This document shows positions 48,535 through 60,220 of a DNA stretch of 64,000 nucleotides, one piece after another. The number at the start of each line of letters is the position of its first letter. Positions within the stretch are counted from its first letter, which is position 1. Made by a program: the position numbers and the translations under genes. Under the pieces are notes generated by a model, which had not been told where the DNA came from, searched no databases, and saw only the letters and a list, made by a program, of their open reading frames with translations. This stretch comes from Dromaius novaehollandiae (Eukaryota > Chordata > Aves > Casuariiformes > Dromaiidae), in NCBI RefSeq assembly GCF_036370855.1, contig NC_088110.1, forward strand, positions 19,835,501-19,899,500. Reading direction: 5' to 3'.

Positions 48535-51500
48535 GAAAGCACTAATGTGGTAGGCCCGTACAGCCTCTGAGAGAAATTTTCAGTGAGAGACAGTAAAAGC
48601 AGATTTCTTTTCTGCCTCTTTGATTGGACTAGGGAAAGAGTTTACTAGAACATCTGTTAATATTCTAACATTCTGTAAAATAATTTAGGAATAATTCAAA
48701 GGTGGAGTAAGGGCTTATTTTATTCCTTTTTTCTTTTTTCCTCTCCCCCTTTGAAAGTGTATGACAAACCCAGCTGGGGCTAATCTCCTTTGGGGAGAGT
48801 GGTCTCTCCCCTGTACTTGAGACATCTCAATATCCGTATCTGGCCCTTGCCACAGCTGCTCCTTCGCCCCCCTCGTTTAGAGTGTCATCTAATCCCACTG
48901 CATGGATTTACTCTCATGCAAGGTGCCTTTAGGCAACACTTCTCTTCTGCGTAGGTTCTGGCATCTCACATGCTTTCTCGAGGGTTTTCCAAGCCCCCTC
49001 TCCTAGACAACCTGTGTTATGGGCATTGAGAAGTACCTATTAATGTCCTGTCTTCTTTTCCTTCAGAATATCACCTTGGTTTTGTTTTAACACATGATTA
49101 TAAATGGGTGATACCAAGTTTAACTGCCAGTGCTTCTGCTTTGGCACCCAGGAGGGACCTCCTGCAGAACACTTGGTGGCCTTGAGTGTAGACAGGCAAG
49201 AGACGAAATATTGGAAAGGCAGGAAAAGTGTGGTTTTTGAGACTGGAGTCCCAGCTGGAATTTGCAAATGGCTGTGTTTATGGGCCTTCCTGGTTTTACA
49301 GGCTTATAACTGAGCAGATGAATATTCTTGCTTCTAATACAGATCACAACCTAACTCGCTTTGAGGTGGAGGAAAAAAGAAGTCTGAATCTACTTCTCTA
49401 TCTCTGACCCAGAGCCAGTTCTCTGGCTAAAATTGCATGGTGGGGATATCCCAATTTTTCCAGTCTACAATCTCTTTCAGTAAATGATACTTCTATTTAC
49501 AAAATCTCATTTAAAGGAAAATAGGAGTGAATAAGAAAAAAAGAGCAAGATAAAAAGAACTGCAAATGAGACGGCAAAGTTTAAGAACCGGGCCCTGGAC
49601 TGGCAGGCGGATCTTAGGTCTCTCCACCATTGACCTCTCATCAGGAGGAAATGCCTTCACCTCCGCCAGCGTCCCTGTTTGTCCCTGTTAGTCCAAAACT
49701 CTTGTTTTGGTCTGATTACACTGATATTTCTGCAGAAGAGAATTCTCTTTCTCCCTTTCCAAATTTGACCTGTACCTATGGGTCCTGACTTAGGTAGAGC
49801 TTCCATTTGGTAGTAATATCAACAATAATAAATCAACCACTCAATTTTCACTTCCAAAGCCTTTTTTTTCTGTTCTAAGCATCTGGCAAATGTTTAAGCA
49901 TAATAATTATTGGGACTGTTCAGCATGGAAATGAAGTGTTTCACAGACAAACTCATAAATTTCTGAATTATTCAAAATTGATAGCATGCCCATGAATACC
50001 TTGTGAGTAGCTAAAGATGTACATTTTCATTGAGATGCTATTCATTATGAATTATTTCCTCAGTGTTTATTATATAAACAAAGTATGTCCCTCCTTCAAG
50101 ATAAAATTCTGATTGTGTTTGCTCTTAAAAATTAGATTCCTAGGAGGAAAAAAAAATGCTGGAGCCCCCAAGCATCACTTTGAAATATAGCCAAGCACGT
50201 ATACCTGAAGTGTCTACAGGGCTGCATGGAGCCAGAAGAGGAAGTTTGGAAAAACACAAAGCCAGAAAGGCAATTCATCCACCTTCTGCTTGGTGTAATT
50301 TATATGGGATATGAGAAGGGGTACTAGTTTTACTGTGTTCAGCCTTGGGTCACATAGCACCCATTTGCTGCACCCTGGAAGGTAAAATGCATTTCAGCAG
50401 GTTGTGCAGCAAACAGAGTGTTTCAATTTCACTTGTCTAGACAGGGTTTTTGGTTGCCCCATTCTGGCAGGCAATGTGAAATTTCCTACCTTGATCATAT
50501 CTTTATGTGCTGAGTTTACTTCAGAGAGAACACCTGCAGCCCTGAGAGAGTAAATTCAGTGAGAGCTGCAAACGCTCAGTACCTCTGAGGGTTTGGACCT
50601 CTGTCCTTGACAAGGGTTGCTAGCAGTGGCACTGCCTGGTGTGCTGTGCTTTTGTAATATCTTGCTGGATTTCAACACTTCCAGACTGTGAATTTCCAGA
50701 GGTATGGATCCTCTCAGGTAACGCTTGTATGTTGATGGCTATATACCATATACAGCTTTGCTTTTTTGTTACCTCCTGCGGAATGTGCATTCAAAACATC
50801 TGTGCTAATTTGCCAGGAAATTCACTTGAAATCACCAGACTTTTTATATATAGTCTCCCCATTAGCAAACAGCTGTCAGAGATGACAATTACAGTAGATT
50901 TAAAGCAGTGGTTTGAACAGGTGGCTAGTTTACACAGACTTTCACCAAAATAATTACATTGGTTGCAGTTCACACTTACTGAAGTGTTGGTACAGGTCAT
51001 GTGTGTGCGAATACTCCTGCTATTGTCACTATTTGTACCAGAACAGTGCCTCGGGTCAAACAAGAACAGGTCTTCCTTGTACCAGGCATCCTAGGAACTC
51101 TCAGAAACTGCCAGCTCCTGCAGTAAAAAGCTTACATCAAAATAAAGGTGTCCTTTTAAAATTTAGTTTAAAAGTTTTTTTCTTTTTTAACTGCAGGTTC
51201 ACCGTTATTTACAGGTATGAGTAGATCTGATTTTATTTCAGTGTAATGTGTGTATCATTCATCTCTAGCAGTAGTATGGTATACAAAGCTTTGTGGGAAC
51301 TGCTTGTGATGGTTAGTGCATAATGGCCAGTCAGTTTGCTTAAGACCAGAAGGTAAGTAATTACCAGTGCTATGAGATAGCGTCAGTCTGAAAAGAGCTT
51401 TATACAAAAGAATTTTTTCTTACCATTGGTTGTATCATTTATGTCATTAAATGAGTATATTTCTTCTAACCTTAGCCAAATTGCGTAATTCAGTGCATCA

Positions 51501-52089
51501 TACTATAAACTGGCACTTGAGAGTACTCTGCAGACTTCCTAGGTTTTTATAAATAATTTTGATGCTAACATCCAACAAAAGTATTCATAGAATTTGATAA
51601 GTAATTGATGTGTTACTAAAATCTTCCTGAAAGTGTTTAAATAGCAATTCTCTTGTCAAATGCATGCCTATTTCAGCACAACTGCTTTGTAACCTAACAC
51701 GTGATGGACATCGTCACAGGGATTGTGGTCCATCTAGTCACGTATTCTCTTTGCGAGCACTCAGTACAAAAGGTTTTGTGACAAAAACTCCCAGACCCTT
51801 CCAGTGACAGTTCACCTCTCAAACAGATAATTCGTGTGACTCTAAATACTACCATGAATATCAGATGAAAGCATTTTCTGTAGGGCAGGCTCATGACTCC
51901 AGTCATAACTGCTGGCACCTCTCTCAGCATCATGATCTCTCATTTGAGAACTATTGTACTAAAAGAAGCTGCTAGAGACTCAGCTGCAGATATAGTCTGG
52001 GAAATAATCTGCTTGTCATGGGTACCATCTCTTTCCCAGTCTCCCTAAATTAGAGCTGGGTTTAAACTTTGAAATATGAGGTTTTATAC

Positions 52090-52270
52090 TTTCTCTAAAC
52101 ATTTTGCTAGCAGCAGGTAAAACAGCCCTGTAAATCCCTTCTAAATTCTTGACCTCAGCAATAGCCAGTGTAATGAGTTCCACAGTTTAATGGCACCTAC
52201 ATGTATTCTATACAATGTAGTTTTTTTTTTTTGGTCCTAACCTGCTTGTTCAAATCAGGAAATTGGAAAT
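52090..52270 (-). mobile_element. Decayed CR1/L3-type remnant upstream of CMIP
   Basis: CAATAGCCAGTGTAATGAG then TTCCACAGTTTAATGGCAC, followed by a T run and CCTAACCTGCTTGTTCAAAT, follows the order of the old amniote CR1/L3 phrase 'AATGAGTTCCACAGGTTAAT ... TTTAAACCTGCTGCC'. It is interrupted by an expanded T tract near 52220-52232. Family name uncertain. Confidence 0.4.
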
Positions 52271-53080
52271 GAGATCTGAGTTCCATTACTACCTTTGCCA
52301 GCTGAGGGAGGGAAAAAAAAAGAAAAAATGTGGATAAATTTTATCATCTCTCTCTGTATGGCATCCATATTGCACACAGCATTACAGAGCTGTTAAACAG
52401 TTTAAAGGTCTTAAAGGGAGCTTTTTTTGTTGTTTTTCTTAAATAACTGTTCTGCCTCTTGGATTACTGGAGGATATTCAACCCCCTGCTCCTTGCAGTA
52501 CTGCCTAGGTGCCCCCGCTCGTCCGGGACCCTCGCACCGACGGGTGCTCCAGGGCAGCGTTTCAGCTCCCCGTACTTTCCCAAAGCCGGAGGGAGGGGAA
52601 CACCACCGGGGCTGCAGCGAGTGGCGGGTTGGGAGCTTTATTGCTGTTCTCAGCAATGGTTGCACAAGAGCCACCGCACACCGAAGATGCTCAAAACTCA
52701 GCCCGTGAGGCGCCGTCAGCTCGGGGCTGCCCGCCTCCCGCAGCCGCCAGGGCGAGGCGGCCACTTCCCGCCGCGGGGGCCACGCCAAAGGGAGATTCAC
52801 CGAGCCAAAAATCGCCTTTCCCCCCGCCCGTTCTCCAAGAGACCCCCCAGCCCGCGCCGCGCGGCGGCTCCCCTCACGGCGCGCACCGAGGCAGGCAGGG
52901 AGCGGGCGGCCTGCGCGGGTGCGCAGGTGCGCGCACACCTCCGGGCGGCTCCCCCCGGCCTCCTGCGCGCCGGGGGCCGCGCTGCCCCCAGCCCCCCGCG
53001 GCCCCGCCGGCCTCGGCCTCAGCCTCCCTCCCCGGGACGGCGACGACCACCGCGCGACGACACCGCAGCCGTGAGGAGAC

Positions 53081-53098
53081 GGGCGGGGGGGGAGGGGC
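53081..53098 (+). promoter_or_regulatory. Sp1-like GC box / G-run
   Basis: GGGCGGGGGGGGAGGGGC matches an Sp1/KLF GC box and has enough G runs to suggest quadruplex potential. It lies about 100 bp upstream of the CRE. Function is inferred. Confidence 0.5.
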
Positions 53099-53184
53099 AG
53101 GCTGAGCCGCCCAACGGCCGGGGGCCGCGGCGCTTCCCGCGCACCTCACGCCGCCGCCGCTGCCCTCGGCGGCTCCGCGGCCAT

Positions 53185-53192
53185 TGACGTCA
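53185..53192 (+). promoter_or_regulatory. CMIP: Perfect palindromic CRE (CREB/ATF site)
   Basis: TGACGTCA is the full consensus cAMP response element. It sits in a CpG island immediately upstream of the inferred leader, 18 bp from an E-box and 36 bp from a CCAAT box. CREB/ATF binding is expected from the family, not shown. Confidence 0.65.
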
Positions 53193-53202
53193 GGGAGGGC
53201 GG

Positions 53203-53208
53203 CACGTG
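53203..53208 (+). promoter_or_regulatory. CMIP: CACGTG E-box
   Basis: GGCACGTGAC is a canonical E-box with flanks favoured by USF/TFE-type bHLH-ZIP factors. It lies between the CRE and the CCAAT box. Confidence 0.55.
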
Positions 53209-53220
53209 ACCCCGCCGGAG

Positions 53221-53225
53221 CCAAT
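53221..53225 (+). promoter_or_regulatory. CMIP: CCAAT box (NF-Y type)
   Basis: GAGCCAATCGC on the + strand contains the NF-Y core CCAAT. NF-Y sites usually lie 60-100 bp upstream of the start site, which would put transcription start near 53280-53330. The start site itself is not visible in the sequence. Confidence 0.55.
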
Positions 53226-53282
53226 CGCGTGAGGCCGGAGCCGCGCCGGCGAGAGTCTCTCGGCAGCGCTCTCTCCGCGCGC

Positions 53283-53307
53283 CTCCTCCTCCTCCTCCTC
53301 CTCCTCC
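53283..53307. repeat. (CTC)n microsatellite in CMIP promoter/leader
   Basis: About eight CTC triplets in a row, located at or near the inferred start of CMIP transcription. The opposite strand is GAG-rich. Confidence 0.85.
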
Positions 53308-53328
53308 CGCGGCAGCGGCGCGCACGGA

Positions 53329-53368
53329 CACACACTCACACACGCACTCACACACACACACACATACG

Positions 53369-53408
<40 letters not shown>

Positions 53409-53418
53409 CACACACACA
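53329..53418. repeat. (CA)n/(CG)n tract, Z-DNA-prone
   Basis: ACAC repeats with a central CGCGCGCGCG block. Positions 53349-53406 alternate pyrimidine and purine at every base (58 bp) without a break, the pattern that best adopts left-handed Z-DNA. Confidence 0.9.
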
Positions 53419-53478
53419 CCCCACGCGCGCCCCCGTCCCCACGCAGGCACACAGCGGCGCACACACGCACCCACATAC

Positions 53479-53679
53479 ATGCACACACGCGCCCGCCGCC
53501 GCACGCACTCGCGCACACGCCCCGGGGGGAAGGAAGGAGCCGCGGCCGGACGCCCCGCAGCCCCCGCCGCCGCCGCCAGGAGCCCCCGCCGCCGGCTTTT
53601 GTCTGCTGCCCCCGCCGCCAGCCCACCCTCCGCTCCGCTCCGCGGGCAGCCGCCCGGCAGCATGGATGTGGCGCTCTGA
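53479..53679 (+). other. Upstream ORFs in CMIP leader (66 codons and nested 5 codons)
   Basis: An ATG at 53479 (weak context, T at -3) opens a 66-codon frame that ends at TGA 53677-53679. In the same frame a second ATG at 53662 has A at -3 and G at +4, a strong initiation context, and gives the five-codon peptide MDVAL with the same stop. Both are out of frame with the main start at 54003 and end 323 nt before it. If the leader is unspliced here, scanning ribosomes would meet the strong short uORF first, which would be expected to dampen CMIP translation. Confidence 0.5.
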
Positions 53680-53746
53680 GAGCCGCCGGAGGAGCCGGGC
53701 AGAGCGGAGCGGGGCGCCCGCCGGAGGGCAGATTTTGAAGTTTGAA

Positions 53747-53900
53747 TAAGGATCTTTTTTATCGCTTCCCTTTCCCCCCTCCCCTTTTTTCTTTTATTTT
53801 TTCTTTTTTTTCCCCTTGTGGCTGAATCCCTTCCCCCATCTTCCTTGACAGTTTTTTTTCCTTCAGCGTTTTTTAATCTGCTGTGTGGGGTTGGATTTTA
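53747..53900 (+). other. CMIP: Pyrimidine-rich segment of CMIP 5'UTR
   Basis: Long runs of T and C (CCCTTTCCCCCCTCCCC, TTTTCTTTTATTTTTTC, TTGACAGTTTTTTTTCCTTC) end near CAG at 53864-53866. It is either unusual leader sequence or the 3' end of a short 5'UTR intron; both GACAG and TTCAG could serve as acceptors. A CTAT/CTAG tetranucleotide patch follows at 53918-53944. Confidence 0.4.
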
Positions 53901-53927
53901 TTTTTTTTAAAATACCTATCTATCTAG

Positions 53928-54409
<482 letters not shown>

Positions 54410-56589
54410 AGCGGCGGCCGGCGCGGGGCGGCCGCGTGTGCGGGAGGACAACTCGGAGGGAAATGCGGGCTCTCTGTGGCAATTTGTGCCGGGCTGCCGC
54501 TCGTGAGCGCTCCCCAAGCGTGTCCCTCCCCCTGAGGTGTGTGTGGGGAGGGGGATGTGCGGGTGGGGGGGCTGCGTTTGGGTGAATCCTGAAATGCCGT
54601 GTGGGTTTGTTTTTTCATCTTTATAATCCTAGCGATGGTTGATTTTGTAATTACAGCCTTTTTCTTTTTTTTTTTTTTTTTTGAGCAAATGATTTTTTAT
54701 TGCTTTTTTCCACCTCTTTCCCTGCTGGCAACACAAGACTGACATGAAATTAAGCTTGAGCAGTTCCTTTCTGAAACCGAAGTCTGCGATATGTGCACTG
54801 ACATATTGGCGAAGTTGGAGGTGGGGAAGGTAGAGGATGCTTTTAATTTGAAAGCAAATGCTTGGGTTTTGCACGGCAACTACCGTGCTGTGGTTCAGGC
54901 CTTGTTTTGGGTTCTGATTTGGCGGTCGCATATCCTGCCCAGACACTGACAATGTGATCTTAAAATATGGAGATTCCTGTAGGGTTTTTCCTTCTAATGG
55001 AAAATAATGCAAGAGAAAAACGTAAGGTGGTAATATCAACATTACAAGAAATGTACAAAGGCAGATGCAGTCTTTAAAAATGTGATTTATATTTACATGT
55101 ATACTTAAAATTTCAGTGGGCAATATTACTGGAACGTTTATAGTATGAGATGTGACGACACCCAGATTTAGTCTGGTAGCAATTAACACAGCTCACAAAA
55201 CATGTTTTACACCAATTTATAACCACACAGTTCAGTTACGCTCGTTTTTGATTTATATGTAAATATCTCATTTTTGTGAATGGTTTCATTCTGGCCTTCC
55301 TATAGGACGCTCATGACATGAGAGGGCGAATTGGCTTTTATGTAGGTTTCAATTAATGGTGGATTTAAATGGGTTTCAGCCAGGCTGTGATGTGCTCGGA
55401 GGCTGTTTTTTTTTCGTTTGTTTGTTTTACACTTTGATATAGAGACACATAATATGTGTAAGTGTCTTTTCTGCATCATACTCTGCTACAGCCTATTCAA
55501 AGCAGGTTTTCAATGCGAGCTGCTTTAACCTTCAGGTAGGCCAGCTGCCTGTTCTCACAGAGTTCTTCTTTTGTGCCTGCAAAACTGTCACAGTGAGACC
55601 TTCACCTCCTGTTTCCACTGTACTGTTGAGGATGTTTCCAGGGGAATATTTTTCTTTCTTCTTTGAAGGAACTGCTGTAAAAAGGGAGGAGGACGAGTCA
55701 ATGGAGTGTTGCTGGAGAGTACCTGAAAAGACATGAGCACAAGTAGTTTTTGCAGTTCTTGGTTCTGTTAAGATACCATCAGTGCAAAGGGGAAGTTGAG
55801 TATCAGTGGAAATGAGGCATTTTCCTGGCAGTAGCCATAGCTGATTACTTCTGAAAAGAGGAAGAAGATACTGGTAGAGAGAAGCAGGATTATGCTACAG
55901 ACATTAATCTCTGTAATGTACCAATACTAGACATGAAGTTGTATTTGTACAGGAGACGTTAAAGTCTGCTGTCTGGCAAAGCTGTCATCAAAGAAACATT
56001 CTCAAAAAAATTTCTGGAGTCCTATATGGTAGTGCTTTAATTAAAATGTGATGTGCTTTCATTCCTCATTATTTTGGGTATGTAAGTGGCAAGAAGATAC
56101 CAGAGCACTGTATGTACCGCTGTAGGCTCCATTTTTTTGAGCAGTGCTCTTCGTGCTTGGTCTTGCACCTTATCTTTTTTTTCCAGTGCTAACTCACCAA
56201 GTAAATATGATTGTTCACAGAAATATCTGTTCTTTATTATTTCAAGTACTGTCTTTGATTTCCAGAGAGTAACTAGGGGACAAGGATAAGATCCACGTTC
56301 ACTTGTTGCCTGAATGTGTGGCTATGTTAAGCTGTTATCTTTCGCATCAGATGTAAGATACCTAGCTTTTACCCTCTCTTGGAGCTGAGAAGGTGTGATT
56401 TAAGCAGAATATACAGTAGTTAAAAAAATCCTAAGTGGGAGATGGACACAATGCCAAAAACTCCTGAAAACCTTGGTAGATATTTAAATATAACTAGCTT
56501 GCTTTTCAAGAGCTGTAGAAAAATATCCATATGTTCCATTGAAAGTATGAGCACTGGGAGAATTCAGTAGCTCTGATAACAAAGTCATT

Positions 56590-56690
56590 TTTATATGTAG
56601 TGCTTTCTACAACCAGGGTGCTTTATGAACAGCCACTAATTAATCTTCACATCATCCCTTTGCAAATCCTCTGGCATGACGAGTTTTACT
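56590..56690 (+). mobile_element. Ancient amniote retroposon remnant in CMIP intron 1
   Basis: GGGTGCTTTATGAACAGCC then ACTAATTAATCTTCACATC, followed by ATCCCTTTG, follows the order of the old tetrapod phrase 'AAGCGCTTTACAAACATTAATTAATCCTCACAACACCCCTGTGAGG' in shorter, decayed form. Family (MIR/L3-like) uncertain. Confidence 0.4.
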
Positions 56691-59600
56691 GCATTCTATA
56701 CAACATGAACAAAATTGAACAGGGAAATAACATCACTTCGTTTTGCTTTTGAAAGCAAAAGTTATAATGACAGCTAAATCTAGATCTGGGAAATTATGTC
56801 CATGAGTACTGTGGATAAGTTATTTGTTGATTCTAGATGCTTGCTATTCTTTGTATGGGCACCTGATACATATACTCGAATTAAAGTCTTTGCACACAAG
56901 CTCTTTCGTGTCATGTCTGGGCTGCAAAATAGGAATTAGCATTAGTTTGTGTGTGGATTATTCATATGCATTTTTTTCCACTGATAGACACTGTATGTGC
57001 CCACATATAAATATCATTAATGAGACCCTACCTATAATTTCTTTTACAAGAGGTAACAACTTCTGTTGTTTAATTAGGCAGTTTTATGTTTTGTGTCTGA
57101 CAAGATAGTTTTCATTAGCGGAAGTACTGTGCAAGAATGTAAAGGAGGAAGGGTTTAGGCCATCTTATTTTAGTAAAATTTAAGGAGGAAAAATAATTTT
57201 CCCTACAAAAGGCTTTCATAACTTTATCAGAAGTGACTATTTCAATTAAAATAACCCTGTATGAATCAAAAAACATTAATAACATTAATTATATTCTGAA
57301 TTAGTATTCATGCTCAACTAATAAAAAATAAATAAAAAACATATTAGCTCTTACAGTGGAGAACACCTTACTTTAGGTGTTTAAACCTGAGCTGATTTAC
57401 GTGTTGTTTCCATTGTTTGCTTCACTTTTCTCATCTCTCAAAGAATAAGTTACTCAAACATAGTACAATTTCACTATTACAGTTTCACCACTACACATAC
57501 ATCTTGTATAGGCTTTTATTCTGGTGCTGGTAAGTGTTTTTTTTTGGTATAAGGAAATACAGATCTGTAACTTTTTTTTTTTTTTTTAAATATTAAATGC
57601 CAAAGTAGGAAGTTTCGATATTTACAGACAACAGCTTGCTTGGGGATGAACCTGACTTTCTCCCCCATGGGAGAAATTATGTTTGTTTTTATAAACACTT
57701 ATCAAATCCAAATGTAGCGCCCTTGTTAATTTTTTTTTTTTAGTAGGATCTGTCCTTGCACAGCTTGAAGGGCAGTGATAGTAAAAACAAAGACAGAAAT
57801 AAAATCCAATTTAATACTCCTTTTGTGAGTTGTTGTGTGAAGAAGAAGCTGGTGCTGTTTGCAGCAAAAAATGCTAAAATTCAGTTGGAAATAGCTTAAA
57901 GGTGGCAGCCATAACTGAACTTCTGTGCTTTTAATATCCTTTTGCCTTGTCCCTTTCATGTCTCTGCTCTTTTCTCTTTTATTCTGTTTATTGCACCAGT
58001 TGGGAGCAGATGCTTGGGACAATGGTTCTTAAAGTATTGGGTTACAAGAAAGACTTGCACGATGTATGTGCAGCAGAAAAAGAATAAATAAGCGATTAAT
58101 TTTCACTAGCTCGGGATGACCTCTCTAATTCCCATCTGGGAAGACAGGACATAATTGAGACCATGAAGTTACTCATTAATATCCCTCAAGGAGGTGGAAA
58201 CTTTGGCTTTTTATGTCCTTTTCACATTTCTTGGCTTCGCCTTTATGGGTAAGGTTAATATAATATAATGTAATGTTATAGTCAAAGCTGATGACAGCCC
58301 TGAAAAGCTTTGAGTGTCTTTTAAACCTTTTTCAGTGCAAAAATGATGTGTGAGGACAATATTTTATTGACAAAATAGCTAATCAGAAATACTTTTAAAA
58401 CAAGAATGTAAGTAGATGAGGAAACTGCATTTATGGTTTTTTTGCTAGAAAAAAAATCATACACAATATTAAATGTGGCATGGCAAAATGATATGTTTTA
58501 AATAAGACAAGTGGAATAGAGAATCGTCTTCTAATTGCTTTTTAAAAATTTCAGTAATTCTGCTACTACATGTGTTTCAGCATGCTATTACATGTTCTTT
58601 TCCTTCCTTCTTGTTGTAAAGATAGAGCAAAAATTCCTATCAAGCAAGACCTTTGTTTACTTTAGCACAGCTTCCCATTAGTTAGAAAAACATGCTTTTA
58701 AAAATTAAATTTCCCTTGAAAAACAGTTAGCTCAAGTGGGAAATATTATGCAGAACTCAGAAGTTTCAAAACAGTCTTATGAAGAGATTTTTTTTAAGGC
58801 TTTCTTGAAAAAGGAATGCCATACCATTACCCAGATTCTAAATAAAATGATGTTTTTCTGTAGTAGCAGTAGTAATAATAATAAAATAAACAGTCTGTTC
58901 AACAAACCAAATGCTGACTTTTACGTCCTATGCTATTGATTGAACTCTGCAAATGTGAGTTAAAACTGGCTTAATTGGCCCCCTTCATACATATATACAA
59001 ATAAATATGAACGCTTAAATAACCAAGCACTTTAAGGGAATTTCTTTTCAATCCACTGTAAAAATGGAATGCTAAATTACAATTTTAAAATAATATTTTC
59101 TTTGTTTTGTACTTAAAGTGATTGTTCTTGTTTGATAAGAAGTAGTACTTGTAGGTTTTGGGTGTACATGTTTTTGCCTGTTCTGAGTGTCATGTAATAT
59201 GGGTAACCCTGTTGCCATCTATCAGATATTTTCTTCAAGCACATCAAAAAGAGCATTTAATGGGGTAATTTGTACGCAACCCATGATATTTTAGAAGTCT
59301 TTGCAAATTGAGGCCAAATTACTCCCTGTTATTTATGCTGTTGAAATTTAGATTCCTATTTCAATATTAAAGGATGGCATATATCTGTACTAACAGAACC
59401 CATATTTTCCTGAAAACTCAGGGATTTTGTGGGATATTATTCTGTTGTGACAAACTTGTTCTGTTGCTGTTTTAATCCATAGCTACCTGTTTTTTTTTAA
59501 AAAAAAAGCTAGAATGATATTTCTTTAAAGTTGTTTAATGCCTATCAAATATACCATTGAGTATATAGTTCCTAAAGTGGTCAAAAAGCACAGCTTATTT

Positions 59601-60164
59601 ATAAGTCAGTAGTGTTAAGGTATGTGTTTATATGTCACAGAGCTTATATAAAATATGAAAACAGAAGCTATATTCATTGATAGAGTGAGAGCTCTTAAGG
59701 CTATTAGTGTTAACACCCAGCCAGTAAATTTTACATGTTTAGGACCATAAATAAAAAGGATAGTTAGAAATACTTCTGCTTCATTTTTCTCTTTGGCTGT
59801 GGAGTAAAGAGTTGGTGCTAGCCACTACATGGTGGTAATAGTCCCCCTGAGAAAGCTTGTGAATTGCCTTTGGTACTCGATGGGGACCTGATTCTATGTC
59901 AGAACAGGGACTGAAGGAGCTCAGCATCCCTCACAGGATTGGGTCCTTGTGGACCTGTGAGATCAGCTTTATTTTTTTATACTGGAACATGGTAGCTAGC
60001 GATGGAAAGAGTTTGCTAGATCATCTAGGACGGGGTATGTTCCTTCTAGGAAAGGGTGTACCCAACACGAAAAGAGTGTTTAGTTTTTCAGAGGTAAAAG
60101 GCAAAGGTGAGAATCCAAAATGCATTGATGCTCTGATCTACAGGCTTAGGTTTGAATTGTTAGG

Positions 60165-60220
60165 AAGAGTGGAAAAACAGAGGCTGAAGTCTTGGTCCCA
60201 CCAAAGTCACTGGTAGAACT
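60165..60220 (+). mobile_element. Possible ancient repeat remnant in CMIP intron 1
   Basis: GAAGTCTTGGTCCCACCAAA then GTCACTGGTAGAACTG resembles the 'CCCACTGAAGTCAATGGGAG' motif common in reptile and bird ancient repeats. The similarity is short. Confidence 0.25.

Larger units (their letters stand above)
46236..52089. other. Intergenic, AT-rich, nothing coding recognised
   Basis: No exon or RNA gene recognised. It holds a T homopolymer of 27 (48504-48530) and a possible old CR1 remnant near 47960-48060. ORFs are short, and none resembles a known family. Confidence 0.6.

Noticed and set aside
52411..53738. ORFs of 150-240 codons on both strands upstream of CMIP
   Set aside because: They are Arg/Pro/Ala-rich translations of the CpG island and of the CA/CG and CTC repeats. 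The known CMIP start at 54003 explains the region.
54629..55189. 186-codon minus-strand ORF just inside CMIP intron 1
   Set aside because: AT-rich with a lysine run from a poly(T) tract; no domain recognised, and no exon or promoter signals around it.
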